Part shown: positions 26,968-35,597 of the stretch, in pieces | How positions within the stretch are numbered: the stretch's first letter is position 1 | How the letters are laid out: each line of letters starts with the position of its first letter | Source: Albidovulum litorale | Lineage (GTDB): Bacteria > Pseudomonadota > Alphaproteobacteria > Rhodobacterales > Rhodobacteraceae | Direction: 5' to 3' | Length of the DNA: 64,000 nt | NCBI RefSeq assembly: GCF_025751495.1 | Contig: NZ_JAOWKZ010000004.1 | Location: forward strand, 186,001-250,000 | The notes under the pieces: generated by a model | What the model saw: only the letters and a program-made list of their open reading frames with translations | Database searches by the model: none | What the model was told of the DNA's origin: nothing | Position numbers and translations under genes: made by a program

Positions 26968-28215
26968 TCAGAACACGAAATCCGTCGCGTCGAGATCGCC
27001 AAGGGTGACGCCGGTCAGTGTGATCGTGTTGCCCGCCAGATCGTCGATCACCACGTCGCCGCCCACCTGGGTCGCATGGTTGGCCAAGAGGTCCGCCAGA
27101 TCGGTGATCGCCGTGACACCCGCAAGGTTGATCCGCTCAGCGTTGGATATGGCGTCGAAATCGGTGAGGACGTCCTGTCCGAAGGCGCCTGCGAAGATGA
27201 ACACATCCGCACCGGCCTGCCCGGACATAGTGTCATTTCCGGTTCCACCGATGATCGTATCGTCACCGAGGCCCGCGAAGATAGTATCGTCATCTGCCCC
27301 GGCAACGATTCGGTCATTGTCCGCGCCGCCAAAGATCGTGTCGTCGCCGGCCCCGCCAAAGATCGTGTCGGCACCGCCCTCGCCAAAGATGCGGTCCGCA
27401 CCCGTACCGCCGAGCGCCCGGTCGTCGCCACCACCCGCATTAATGATATCCTGACCGCCTTCCCCGAACAGCGTGTCATTGCCGGCACCGCCGTCGAGCA
27501 GATCCAAATGGCCGCCGCCATGGATATTGTCGCCACCATCACCGCCGTCGAGCGTGTCATTCATGCTGCCGCCCATCAGGGGGTCGCCACCCCAGCCGCC
27601 TGACAGGTAATCATGTCCGCCCTGACCCCAGAGTTCATCACTCTCCGTATCGCCAAACAGGCTGTCGTTGTGTCCGGCCCCGAAAATGGTGTCGTCGCCC
27701 GAGCCGCCCCGCAGGCTGTCGTTCCCGGCATCGCCATAGACGAGATCCGTGCCGTAACTGCCGTCGATCGTATCGAAGCCGGCATCTCCACGGATCGTAT
27801 CGTCCCCCAGCGAGCCATTCACGGTATCCGCCCCTGCGCCGGCGTGAATCTCGTCGTCAAGATGCGATCCAGAGATGGTGTCGTTTCCGATCAGCGCGAA
27901 AGTCGCAGTCGCTTGTACGACCGAGTCGGGAACGGTACCGGATATTGTAATCTGGATGCCCTGCGCGAGAATGTCGGCGATCAATGCCTGCGCATTGATC
28001 GAGACGCTCGTTGACTGCTCGAAGCCGTTGTTGATGATGTAGGAATTGACGTGAAGATAGCTCGAGAAATTCACGCTCAGATTTTCGAAAGAGAGATCCC
28101 AGATCCTATCGAGGAATGTGGGGCTCGACTGATACTGATCGACCAGCGACATCTGGACATCCGTAAGCGTGCCCGCGTTGTCCGACAGATCGAAGGTTCC
28201 ATTTACTGAAAACAC
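26968..28215 (-). CDS. RTX-type calcium-binding secreted protein (remaining open frame, N-terminus cut by a stop)
   Basis: The 415-residue frame has about 110 N-terminal residues without recognised motifs, then a long series of RTX nonapeptides (GGxGxDxUx, for example GGAGDDTIFGG and GGAGNDTLFGE), which fold into calcium-binding beta-rolls. It ends in a short hydrophobic C-terminus, TDFVF, typical of type I secreted proteins. No ABC/MFP secretion genes are nearby. The GTG start at 28215 has no good ribosome binding site; the natural start seems to be the ATG at 28353, separated by an in-frame TAA. The product may thus be absent, truncated, or made by readthrough. Confidence 0.72.
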   Translation of the reverse strand: MFSVNGTFDLSDNAGTLTDVQMSLVDQYQSSPTFLDRIWDLSFENLSVNFSSYLHVNSYIINNGFEQSTSVSINAQALIADILAQGIQITISGTVPDSVVQATATFALIGNDTISGSHLDDEIHAGAGADTVNGSLGDDTIRGDAGFDTIDGSYGTDLVYGDAGNDSLRGGSGDDTIFGAGHNDSLFGDTESDELWGQGGHDYLSGGWGGDPLMGGSMNDTLDGGDGGDNIHGGGHLDLLDGGAGNDTLFGEGGQDIINAGGGDDRALGGTGADRIFGEGGADTIFGGAGDDTIFGGADNDRIVAGADDDTIFAGLGDDTIIGGTGNDTMSGQAGADVFIFAGAFGQDVLTDFDAISNAERINLAGVTAITDLADLLANHATQVGGDVVIDDLAGNTITLTGVTLGDLDATDFVF

Positions 28216-28353
28216 GAAATGCTGTTGAGGGCTCGGTACAAGCCGTTACCACGCGCCAAAATCGTTCATGAATACTTCGATTGAAGCGGAGAGGTGGCTT
28301 TGAAACGAGTTGAGCGCGGCCACCATGTCGCCGCCGACGGAAAGTGTTGTCAT
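28216..28353 (-). pseudogene. Disconnected N-terminus of the RTX gene
   Basis: An ATG at 28353 with an excellent AAGGAG ribosome binding site six bases upstream begins a 35-codon frame (MTTLSVGGDMVAALNSF near its start, FMNDFGAW at its end) that stops at TAA (28248-28246). The same frame continues without interruption as RLVPSPQQHFVFSVNG into the RTX open frame. The simplest reading is one gene of 461 codons split by a nonsense mutation. Confidence 0.65.
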
Positions 28354-28555
28354 TCCAATCTCCTTACAACCTTAATCACCCAAAGAAATGTGCATTCGCG
28401 CTATTGGGTAAAGCGATTTCAGGCTTGAACTGCAGCTCGCAAGCAGCGTTTTGCAAGCCGATTGTGACTTTTTTTGGCAAATTTTCGAAAAATTTTTCCC
28501 GGCCAACAAGTCCTGAAACCGCTGGTTGCTGGACAGGTCTCGTGTGGGTCATCGC

Positions 28556-28641
28556 TGGTACCCGCGGCCGGATTTGAACCGGCACGGCCTTTCGGCCTAG
28601 GGATTTTAAGTCCCCTGTGTCTACCATTCCACCACGCGGGC
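28556..28641 (-). tRNA. tRNA-Leu (anticodon TAA)
   Basis: On the minus strand the 86-base sequence folds as a class II tRNA: acceptor GCCCGCG with CGCGGGT, anticodon loop CTTAAAA (anticodon TAA), a long variable arm (GGCCGAAAGGCC region) and a T arm with GGTTCAAATCC. CCA is encoded at the 3' end. It bounds the accessory patch on the right; 28354-28555 next to it holds no gene I can support. Confidence 0.96.
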
Positions 28642-28682
28642 CAGCGCGGCGACCATAGAAGAAATTGCGGCCCGGGCAAGGG

Positions 28683-29147
28683 TCAGAGGCCGGTTTCCTT
28701 AACCGCCTCCATCGCGACGAAGGTCGAGGTCGAAGCAACGTGTGGCAGGCTTGAAATCCGTTCGCCCAGGATACGCCGGAAATCGTTGATATCGGCGGTG
28801 CGGACCTTCATGAGATAGTCGAAACTCGCCGCCATCATGTGGCATTCCTCGATCTCGGGCACTCCCCTGACCGCCTTGTTGAAGGCCTGAAGGGCCGCCT
28901 CGCGCGTATCCGACAGTCGCACCTCGACGAAGGCGACATGGGCGAGCCCCATGCGGATCGGGTTCAGGACGGCACGGTAGCCAGCGATGACGCCGATCTC
29001 TTCCAGCCGCTTCACCCGCGCCTGTATGGGGGTCTTTGTCAGCCCGATGCGTCGGGCCAGTTCGGTGACGGACATACGGCCGTCTTCCGACAGGGCGCGC
29101 AGAATCGCGCTGTCGTAACGGTCGAGGTGTGGAAGTCCATCTGCCAT
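28683..29147 (-). CDS. putR: Lrp/AsnC-family proline utilisation regulator PutR
   Basis: The 154-residue protein has an Lrp helix-turn-helix (about 8-66; YDSAILRALSEDGRMSVTELA, TKTPIQARVKRLEEIGVI) and a RAM domain (ECHMMAASFDYLMKVRT). It is divergent from putA across 103 bases, matching PutR, the proline-responsive activator of putA in alphaproteobacteria. The RAM domain probably senses proline. The spacer has a directly repeated ATCGACT at 29172 and 29202. Confidence 0.9.
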   Translation of the reverse strand: MADGLPHLDRYDSAILRALSEDGRMSVTELARRIGLTKTPIQARVKRLEEIGVIAGYRAVLNPIRMGLAHVAFVEVRLSDTREAALQAFNKAVRGVPEIEECHMMAASFDYLMKVRTADINDFRRILGERISSLPHVASTSTFVAMEAVKETGL

Positions 29148-29171
29148 GTATTATTCTCTAAGTTTGGTCTT

Positions 29172-29208
29172 ATCGACTATGTTTTGAGAATATTAAGTTA
29201 AATCGACT
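29172..29208. promoter_or_regulatory. Direct repeats in the putR-putA spacer
   Basis: ATCGACT occurs at 29172-29178 and 29202-29208, 30 bases apart, and ATTCTC/GAGAAT halves flank the first copy. Lrp-type regulators often bind several phased sites. The placement between divergent putR and putA suggests PutR binding, which is an inference. Confidence 0.35.
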
Positions 29209-29250
29209 TTGCCGCAAGCGATAATATAGGGCATTCACGCGGAGGACCCC

Positions 29251-32200
29251 ATGACCGATCTCTGGACTGCCATCGACACCGGCTCACTTGCACCTGAAGT
29301 CCCGCTGCTCCAGCGACTGATCGCTGACGCGGCGCTCGATGCGTCCGACCGGGCCCGAATATCGGGTGAGGGCGCGTCGCTCGTCCGACAGATCCGCGCC
29401 GATGTGCGCCCCGGCCTGATGGAGGTCTTCCTTGCTGAATACGGGCTGTCGACAGAGGAAGGCATCGCGCTGATGTGTCTCGCCGAGGCGCTCTTGCGTG
29501 TCCCCGACGCGGACACGATGGATGCGCTCATTGAGGACAAGATCGCGCCGTCCGACTGGGGCAAGCATCTGGGGCACTCGGCGTCCTCGCTCGTCAATGC
29601 CTCGACCTGGGCCCTGATGCTGACCGGCAAGGTGCTGGAGGAAAAGGAGCCGGGCATCGTTGGCCATCTGCGGGGCGCAATGAAGCGTCTGGGCGAACCG
29701 GTCATCCGCCGGGCCACCCGTCAGGCGATGAAAGAGATGGGCCGCCAGTTCGTTCTGGGTGAGACCATCAACGCCGCGATGGAACGCGCCGCGAAGATGG
29801 AGGCGCAGGGCTATTCCTATTCCTACGACATGCTGGGCGAGGCTGCGAAAACCGCCGAGGATGCCGAGCGCTACGCGCAGTCCTATTCCAAGGCCATCGC
29901 CGCCATCGCCTCGGCCGCGACAAGCGATGACATCCGTGACAATCCGGGTATCTCGGTGAAGCTTTCGGCCCTTCACCCCCGCTACGAAGTTGCGCAGGAA
30001 GCCCGCGTGGTGAAGGAACTGGTGCCGGTGGTCCGCAAGCTGGCGCTGCAGGCCGCGCAGGCGCGGATGGGCTTCAACATCGACGCCGAGGAAGCCGACC
30101 GGCTGACGCTCTCGCTGAAGGTGATCGAGGCCGTGCTGTCGGATGAGGATCTTGCCGGATGGGACGGCTTCGGCGTCGTCGTGCAGGCTTACGGGCGCCG
30201 CGCAGGCGCGGTGCTCGACTGGCTCTATGCGCTCAGCCAGAGGCTTGACCGCAAGATCATGGTGCGCCTTGTCAAGGGCGCCTATTGGGATGCCGAGGTC
30301 AAGCGCGCGCAGGTGATGGGGCTGGAGGATTTCCCGGTCTTCACCCGCAAGGAAGCGACCGATGTCAGCTATATCGCCAATGCGAAGAAGCTCTTGGGCA
30401 TGACCGACCGCATCTATCCGCAGTTTGCCACGCACAACGCCCATACCGTCGCCGCGATCCTCGATATGGGGGCAGGCAAACCCTTCGAGTTCCAGCGCCT
30501 GCATGGCATGGGCGAGCGGCTGCATGACATCGTCTTGAAGCGCGAAAAGACCCGCTGCCGCATCTACGCACCGGTGGGTGCGCATCGCGACCTTCTCGCC
30601 TATCTCGTCCGCCGCCTTCTGGAAAACGGCGCCAACTCCTCCTTCGTGAACCAGATCGTCGATGAGGATGTGGCCCCCGAAGAGGTCGCCGCCTGCCCGT
30701 TTGATGCGGTCGAGGCGATGCTGCCGGGCCTGTCGAACAAGGCGATCCGCAAGGGGCCGGACCTGTTCGCGCCGGAACGACGCAACTCCGAAGGCTTCGA
30801 TCTGACCGATGCGCCGACGCTTGCCCGTATCGACGCCGCGCGCGACGAATATGCGAAGACCGAGTTCGCGGCCCAGCCGATGCTGGCCTGCAAGGTGGAG
30901 GGGCTGAAGCCGCGCCGCGTTCTGAACCCCGCAACCGGTCAGCTTGTCGGCCGCGTCACAGATGCCTCAGCCGCCGATGTCGATCATGCGCTGGCCGCTG
31001 CGAAACCGTGGAAGGCGACGCCTGCCGAACGCGCCGCCGTTCTGAACCGCGCCGCCGACCTTTACGAGGAAAACTTCGGCCCGATCTTCGCGCTGCTGGC
31101 GCGCGAGGCGGGCAAGTCGCTGATGGATGCCGTCGCCGAACTGCGCGAGGCGGTGGATTTCCTGCGCTATTACGCCGCGCGTGGGCTGGAGCTGAAACAG
31201 CCGCCCCTGGGCATCTTCACCTGCATCAGCCCCTGGAACTTCCCGCTGGCGATCTTCACCGGCCAGCTTTCCGCCGCCCTTGCCGCCGGAAACGCGGTGC
31301 TGGCGAAACCGGCCGAACAGACGCCGCTGATTGCCGCCCATGCGGTGGCGCTGTTGCACAAGGCGGGGGTTCCGGCCTCGGCCCTGCAGCTTCTGCCGGG
31401 CGATGGCGCGACCGTTGGGGCCAAACTCACCTCCGACCCGCGCGTGAACGGCGTCTGCTTCACCGGCTCGACCGACACCGCGATGCTGATCCGCAAGGCG
31501 ATGGCGAAACACCTCGCCCCCGGCGCACCGTTGATCGCGGAAACCGGCGGTCTGAACGCGATGATCGTCGACTCGACGGCACTTCCCGAACAGGCGGTGC
31601 GCGACATCGTCGCGTCCTCCTTCCAGTCGGCGGGCCAGCGCTGCTCCGCCCTCCGCTGCCTCTATGTGCAGGAAGACATCGCCGCCCATTTCACCGACAT
31701 GCTCTTCGGCGCGATGGAGGAACTGACCGTCGGAGACCCGTGGCACCTTGCGACCGATGTCGGCCCGGTGATCGACGAGGAAGCCGAACAGGGCATCCGC
31801 GAACATATCGAGAAGGCGCGGAAAGAGGGGCGTCTGCTGCGTCAGCTCTCGACCCCGAAGGGCGGTCATTTCATCGCCCCCACGGTGATCCGCGTCAAAG
31901 GCATCGCCGATATGAAACGCGAGATTTTCGGCCCGGTCCTGCATGTGGCGACCTTCGACGCAGACAAGCTGCCGAAGATCATCGACGACATCAACGCGAC
32001 CGGCTATGGCCTGACCTTCGGCCTGCATACCCGCATCGACAACCGGGTGCAGGAACTGACCGAGGCGCTGCATGTCGGAAATATGTATGTGAACCGCAAC
32101 CAGATCGGCGCGGTCGTGGGCTCCCAACCCTTTGGGGGCGAGGGGCTTTCGGGCACCGGCCCGAAGGCGGGCGGGCCGGAATATCTGCACCGCTTCACCC

Positions 32201-32691
32201 AGCCTGTCGCGGCAGGCAAGGCCGGCAAAGACGATGCCAAGGCGGATCCCGCCAAGGTGCAGGCCGCGCTGAACGCGGCGCCGCTTCCGGCGATCCTGAC
32301 CCGTATCGACCTGCCGGGACCAACCGGCGAATCGAACCGCCTGACGCTGCTGGCGCGTGCGCCGTTCCTGTGCCTTGGCCCGGGACGCGAGGCGACCGAG
32401 GCGCAGGCCGAGGCGATCCACGCGCTGGGCGGGCAGGCCATCGCCGTGGCGGGTGCGCTCGATCCGCAGGCGCTGGCCACGCTCAAGGGCTTTGCCGGTG
32501 TTCTCTGGTGGGGCGACGAAGCGGCGGCACGGGCCTACAACCTCGCGCTGGCAGGCCGCGAGGGTCAGATCCTGCCCCTGATCACGGCGATGCCGGACCT
32601 TGGCCACGTCGCGCTCGAACGCCATGTCTGCGTCGACACCACGGCCTCGGGCGGCAATGCCCAGCTTCTGGCCGAGGCGGGTAACGCTTGA
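29251..32691 (+). CDS. putA: Bifunctional proline dehydrogenase / pyrroline-5-carboxylate dehydrogenase
   Basis: The 1146-residue PutA oxidises proline to glutamate in two steps with FAD and NAD. The FAD-dependent proline dehydrogenase barrel spans roughly 150-480 (SVKLSALHPRYE, MVRLVKGAYWDAEVKRAQ, FATHNAHT, FQRLHGMG, RIYAPVGAHRDLLAYLVRRLLENG in pieces), and the aldehyde dehydrogenase domain about 540-990 has FTGSTDTA, ETGG and the catalytic Cys in SAGQRCSALR. The N-terminal ribbon-helix-helix DNA-binding domain of enteric PutA is absent, so regulation falls to PutR. A C-terminal domain of about 150 residues completes the long PutA form. GGAGG precedes the ATG. Confidence 0.95.
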   Translation: MTDLWTAIDTGSLAPEVPLLQRLIADAALDASDRARISGEGASLVRQIRADVRPGLMEVFLAEYGLSTEEGIALMCLAEALLRVPDADTMDALIEDKIAPSDWGKHLGHSASSLVNASTWALMLTGKVLEEKEPGIVGHLRGAMKRLGEPVIRRATRQAMKEMGRQFVLGETINAAMERAAKMEAQGYSYSYDMLGEAAKTAEDAERYAQSYSKAIAAIASAATSDDIRDNPGISVKLSALHPRYEVAQEARVVKELVPVVRKLALQAAQARMGFNIDAEEADRLTLSLKVIEAVLSDEDLAGWDGFGVVVQAYGRRAGAVLDWLYALSQRLDRKIMVRLVKGAYWDAEVKRAQVMGLEDFPVFTRKEATDVSYIANAKKLLGMTDRIYPQFATHNAHTVAAILDMGAGKPFEFQRLHGMGERLHDIVLKREKTRCRIYAPVGAHRDLLAYLVRRLLENGANSSFVNQIVDEDVAPEEVAACPFDAVEAMLPGLSNKAIRKGPDLFAPERRNSEGFDLTDAPTLARIDAARDEYAKTEFAAQPMLACKVEGLKPRRVLNPATGQLVGRVTDASAADVDHALAAAKPWKATPAERAAVLNRAADLYEENFGPIFALLAREAGKSLMDAVAELREAVDFLRYYAARGLELKQPPLGIFTCISPWNFPLAIFTGQLSAALAAGNAVLAKPAEQTPLIAAHAVALLHKAGVPASALQLLPGDGATVGAKLTSDPRVNGVCFTGSTDTAMLIRKAMAKHLAPGAPLIAETGGLNAMIVDSTALPEQAVRDIVASSFQSAGQRCSALRCLYVQEDIAAHFTDMLFGAMEELTVGDPWHLATDVGPVIDEEAEQGIREHIEKARKEGRLLRQLSTPKGGHFIAPTVIRVKGIADMKREIFGPVLHVATFDADKLPKIIDDINATGYGLTFGLHTRIDNRVQELTEALHVGNMYVNRNQIGAVVGSQPFGGEGLSGTGPKAGGPEYLHRFTQPVAAGKAGKDDAKADPAKVQAALNAAPLPAILTRIDLPGPTGESNRLTLLARAPFLCLGPGREATEAQAEAIHALGGQAIAVAGALDPQALATLKGFAGVLWWGDEAAARAYNLALAGREGQILPLITAMPDLGHVALERHVCVDTTASGGNAQLLAEAGNA

Positions 32692-32722
32692 CGCCCCTTC
32701 GCGGATCGGAAAACGTGGCGCC

Positions 32723-33466
32723 ATGTTTCCGATCCGCGACCACAACCCCTCTGAACGGACGCCCTATGTCGTCTATGCCCTGATCGCGGCGAACGCGATC
32801 GCGTTCCTTCTGCAGCTTCCCTACACGGGCAGTGAACGGGCGATGCTGGGCTTCTGGCGCGACTGGGCAATGATCCCGGCCGCCGTCACACAAGGCGGAG
32901 AGGTTCACGGCATCTTCACCTCGATGTTCCTGCATGCAGGCCTCATGCATCTTGCGGGCAACATGCTGTTTCTGTGGATCTTCGGCGACAATATGGAGGA
33001 TCAGCTCGGCCATCTGGGCTTCCTCATCTTCTACCTCGCCGGGGGCGTCGCCGCCGCGCTCGCACACATCGCCTCGGCCCCTGACTCGGTCGTGCCGACC
33101 GTCGGAGCCTCGGGGGCGATCGGTGCGGTGCTTGGCGGCTATCTTCTGCTGTTCCCAAAGGCGCGGGTCGATATCCTCATCATCTTTGTGGTCTTCTTCC
33201 GGGTCTTCACGATTCCCGCTTTCGTCATGCTTGGCCTGTGGTTCGCGATGCAGATCTTTTCCGGCGTCTCGACCCCGGCCGATGGCGGCGGCGTGGCCTA
33301 TTGGGCCCATGCGGGCGGTTTCATCGCCGGAATCGCCTTCGCCTTGCCCGTCTGGCTCAGACGCGGCGCGCGGGCCTATTGGCAAAAGACTGAAGGCCAC
33401 CCACCGCATCCCGAGACCCGCTATTCGACCTCGAGCATTCCCGTCATCAGAAGGCGCCGGAAATGA
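32723..33466 (+). CDS. Rhomboid-family intramembrane serine protease
   Basis: From ATG 32723 the protein has 247 residues and at least six membrane helices. The catalytic pair is S130 in VGASGAIGAVLGG and H196 in YWAHAGGFIAG, and the family HxxxN segment HAGLMHLAGNMLFL is present. It should cleave transmembrane substrates, but none can be named. An upstream in-frame ATG at 32600 lies inside putA and is not used. The stop overlaps the next gene start by 4 bases. Confidence 0.88.
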   Translation: MFPIRDHNPSERTPYVVYALIAANAIAFLLQLPYTGSERAMLGFWRDWAMIPAAVTQGGEVHGIFTSMFLHAGLMHLAGNMLFLWIFGDNMEDQLGHLGFLIFYLAGGVAAALAHIASAPDSVVPTVGASGAIGAVLGGYLLLFPKARVDILIIFVVFFRVFTIPAFVMLGLWFAMQIFSGVSTPADGGGVAYWAHAGGFIAGIAFALPVWLRRGARAYWQKTEGHPPHPETRYSTSSIPVIRRRRK

Positions 33467-33849
33467 CGATGCCGGAAATCAAGACGCCGCATCGCGCCAC
33501 CTGCCACTGCGGCGCGGTTGAACTGGAGGTGACGCTGCACGAGGGTCTGGCCAGCGCGCGGCGCTGCGACTGTTCCTTCTGCGCAAGGCGCGGGGCCATT
33601 GCCGTCAGCGCGCCGCTTGATGGGGTCAGGGTGGTGAAGGGGGCGGAGAACCTCACGCTCTACACCTGGAACACCGGCACGGCGAAGCACTATTTCTGCA
33701 AGACCTGTGGCATCTACACCCATCACCGCCGCCGCTCGAACCCGAACGAATACGGCGTCAATGCCGCCTGCCTCGAAGGGGTCAATCCGCGTGATCTGGG
33801 CCCGGTTGCCTGGACCGATGGCATCAACCACCCGTCCGACCGGACCTGA
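33463..33849 (+). CDS. GFA/CENP-V-type zinc-binding protein
   Basis: The 128-residue protein has the CENP-V/GFA (glutathione-dependent formaldehyde-activating enzyme-like) cysteine pattern: TCHCGAVEL, RRCDCSFCARRG and YFCKTCGIYTHHRRR, enough to hold two zinc ions. Most such proteins have no proven reaction, so the formaldehyde role should not be assumed. It overlaps the rhomboid gene by 4 bases and is followed by a hairpin-rich intergenic repeat. Confidence 0.85.
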   Translation: MTMPEIKTPHRATCHCGAVELEVTLHEGLASARRCDCSFCARRGAIAVSAPLDGVRVVKGAENLTLYTWNTGTAKHYFCKTCGIYTHHRRRSNPNEYGVNAACLEGVNPRDLGPVAWTDGINHPSDRT

Positions 33850-33850
33850 T

Positions 33851-33920
33851 CACTTTCTGTCCTGAAATAGTCTCGGGGGTGAATTGGCGCGTCAGCGCCA
33901 AGAGGGGGCAGACAGCCCCC
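33851..33920 (+). repeat. Dispersed intergenic hairpin repeat, copy 1
   Basis: This copy begins CACTTTCTGTC-CT-GAAATA and continues into two hairpins: TTGGCGC/GCGCCAA (33884-33890, 33895-33901) and GGGGGC/GCCCCC (33904-33909, 33915-33920). It lies between the convergent GFA and suhB genes. A second copy of the conserved head is at 41296. Similar GC-rich intergenic elements are common in Rhodobacterales genomes as far as I recall. Confidence 0.55.
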
Positions 33921-33927
33921 ACCGCTG

Positions 33928-34719
33928 TCATTCCGGCGCGCGCAGCACTTTCGCGAAGGCGGAGAAGACTTCGCCATTCGCCGCAAGGACCGACCCGCTT
34001 TCGAAAATCTCGCGGCCCTCGCGAACGGCCTCGACAAAGCCACCGGCCTCGCGCACCAGAAGGATCCCGGCTGCCATGTCCCAGGCGTTCAGCTCGCGCT
34101 CCCAGTAGCCGTCATAGCGGCCCGCCGCCACATAGGCGAGGTCAAGCGCGGCCGAGCCCATGCGCCGGACGCCGGCCGTCGCCGGCATCAGCCGGGCCAG
34201 ATCGCGCATCGTCGCGGGCAGGGTCTTTTTCGTACCAAAGGGCACTCCGGTGGCAAAGAGCGCTTCGCCCAGTGAGCGTCGGCCCGACACACGGATGCGG
34301 CTTTCGTTCATCCAGGCGCCCGCGCCCTTTTCGGCCCAGAAGAGCTCGTCCTTGGCGGGGTCGAAAACCACACCAGCGACGATCTCGCCCTTATGTTCCA
34401 GCGCGATGGAGACCGACCAGTGCGGCAGGCCATGCAGGAAGTTCGTGGTTCCGTCGAGCGGATCGACGATCCAGCGGCGCGTCGGGTCGGCGCCATCGGC
34501 CCCGCCGGTTTCCTCGCCCAGCCAGCCATAGGTCGGGCGGGCGCCCAAAAGCTCGTCCTTGATGAGCTTCTCCGCCGCCGTATCGGCGCGGCTGACGAAA
34601 TCACCTGCGCCCTTGACCGAGACCTGCAGGTTCTCGACCTCGCGGAAATCCTTCACGAGGGAACGGCCCGCCTTGCGCGCGGCCTTGATCATCAGGTTGA
34701 GGTTGGCACTGCCTTGCAT
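33928..34719 (-). CDS. suhB: Inositol-1-monophosphatase family protein
   Basis: The 263-residue protein has the family metal and substrate motifs: GEETGG, WIVDPLDGTTNFLHGLPHWSVSIA and the C-terminal ELNAWDMAAGILLVREAGG. This is the inositol monophosphatase/SuhB form, distinct from the CysQ paralogue at 1713-2510. It hydrolyses inositol phosphates in vitro; in bacteria SuhB also assists rRNA antitermination, so the physiological role here is open. The gene runs convergent to the GFA gene. Confidence 0.88.
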   Translation of the reverse strand: MQGSANLNLMIKAARKAGRSLVKDFREVENLQVSVKGAGDFVSRADTAAEKLIKDELLGARPTYGWLGEETGGADGADPTRRWIVDPLDGTTNFLHGLPHWSVSIALEHKGEIVAGVVFDPAKDELFWAEKGAGAWMNESRIRVSGRRSLGEALFATGVPFGTKKTLPATMRDLARLMPATAGVRRMGSAALDLAYVAAGRYDGYWERELNAWDMAAGILLVREAGGFVEAVREGREIFESGSVLAANGEVFSAFAKVLRAPE

Positions 34720-34783
34720 CGGTCATCACTCCGGCGGATCAGGGGGCGGCTATACGCGGTGAAACAAGGGATGTGAAGCCCCC

Positions 34784-35545
34784 TCAGCCCGCCCGCCGCG
34801 CCATGACCTGCTTCAGAAGGCTTGGCCGGTCGGTCATCAGCCCATCAACGCCCATATCAAGAAGCCGCTCCATCTCGGCCTCTTCGTCCACGGTCCAGAC
34901 ATGAACGTGAACGCCGTGGCCATGGGCGGCGCGGACGAAGCGCAGGGTGACGAGGGGAATGCCCCGGAATGTGGTTGGCACCTGTACGACCGGAAAATCG
35001 GGCTGCCGACCGGGCAAGGACCACCCGCGCAGCCAGAGGCCCAGCACGCCCCTGTGGGCGGGCGACCAGCAGAGGCCGGGGCCGAGCAGACTGCGCAGTC
35101 TGTCGGTGAGCCTTGCGTCGAACGACCCCACGCAGACCCGGTTCAACGCGTCTGCCCGCCGGATCGCCTGTGCCATCGGTTCGACCGCTGCATCGGCCTT
35201 GGCCTCCAGATTTACCTTCAGGTCCGGCCATGCCGCTAGCAGGTCTTCCAGAAGCGGGATTGCCTCGCCCCCCTTGGTGCGACGTTTCTTCAGTTCCGCC
35301 CATGTCAGGTCCGCGACCCGCTCCGGCTCACCTGTCATCCGGGTCAGGGTGTCGTCGTGAAAGACCACAGCAACGCCGTCGCATGTCGCCTGAACGTCGG
35401 TCTCTATATGGCTGTAGCCAAGCGTCACCGCATGGGCGAAGGCCGCCATGGTGTTTTCCTCGACCTCCAGCGACCCACCGCGATGCGCGAAGGCGATGGG
35501 GCCGTCGTGATCGAGGAATGGATGCTGTCCGGAGCTGCTGGCCAT
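34784..35545 (-). CDS. Glycerophosphodiester phosphodiesterase
   Basis: From ATG 35545 (with AAAGGAGGG just upstream) the protein has 253 residues and the GDPD TIM-barrel signature: FAHRGGSLEVEENT (H21, R22), HIETDVQATCDG (E48, D50) and VFHDDTLTR (H63). It hydrolyses glycerophosphodiesters to glycerol 3-phosphate and an alcohol. No signal peptide is seen, so it is likely cytoplasmic. An upstream in-frame start at 35668 would overlap the MFS gene end and is rejected. Confidence 0.87.
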   Translation of the reverse strand: MASSSGQHPFLDHDGPIAFAHRGGSLEVEENTMAAFAHAVTLGYSHIETDVQATCDGVAVVFHDDTLTRMTGEPERVADLTWAELKKRRTKGGEAIPLLEDLLAAWPDLKVNLEAKADAAVEPMAQAIRRADALNRVCVGSFDARLTDRLRSLLGPGLCWSPAHRGVLGLWLRGWSLPGRQPDFPVVQVPTTFRGIPLVTLRFVRAAHGHGVHVHVWTVDEEAEMERLLDMGVDGLMTDRPSLLKQVMARRAG

Positions 35546-35597
35546 GATCCCTCCTTTGAGGATCATGCGACCCGAGACCGTTTGGGCGCAAGTCTCC

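Noticed and set aside
27200-27900. DNA-level tandem repeats in the RTX gene as a separate element
   Set aside because: They reflect the degenerate RTX nonapeptides and need no separate explanation.
30967-32745. 592-codon minus-strand open frame over the putA aldehyde dehydrogenase half
   Set aside because: Shadow of putA; composition is His/Arg-rich and no motifs are seen.
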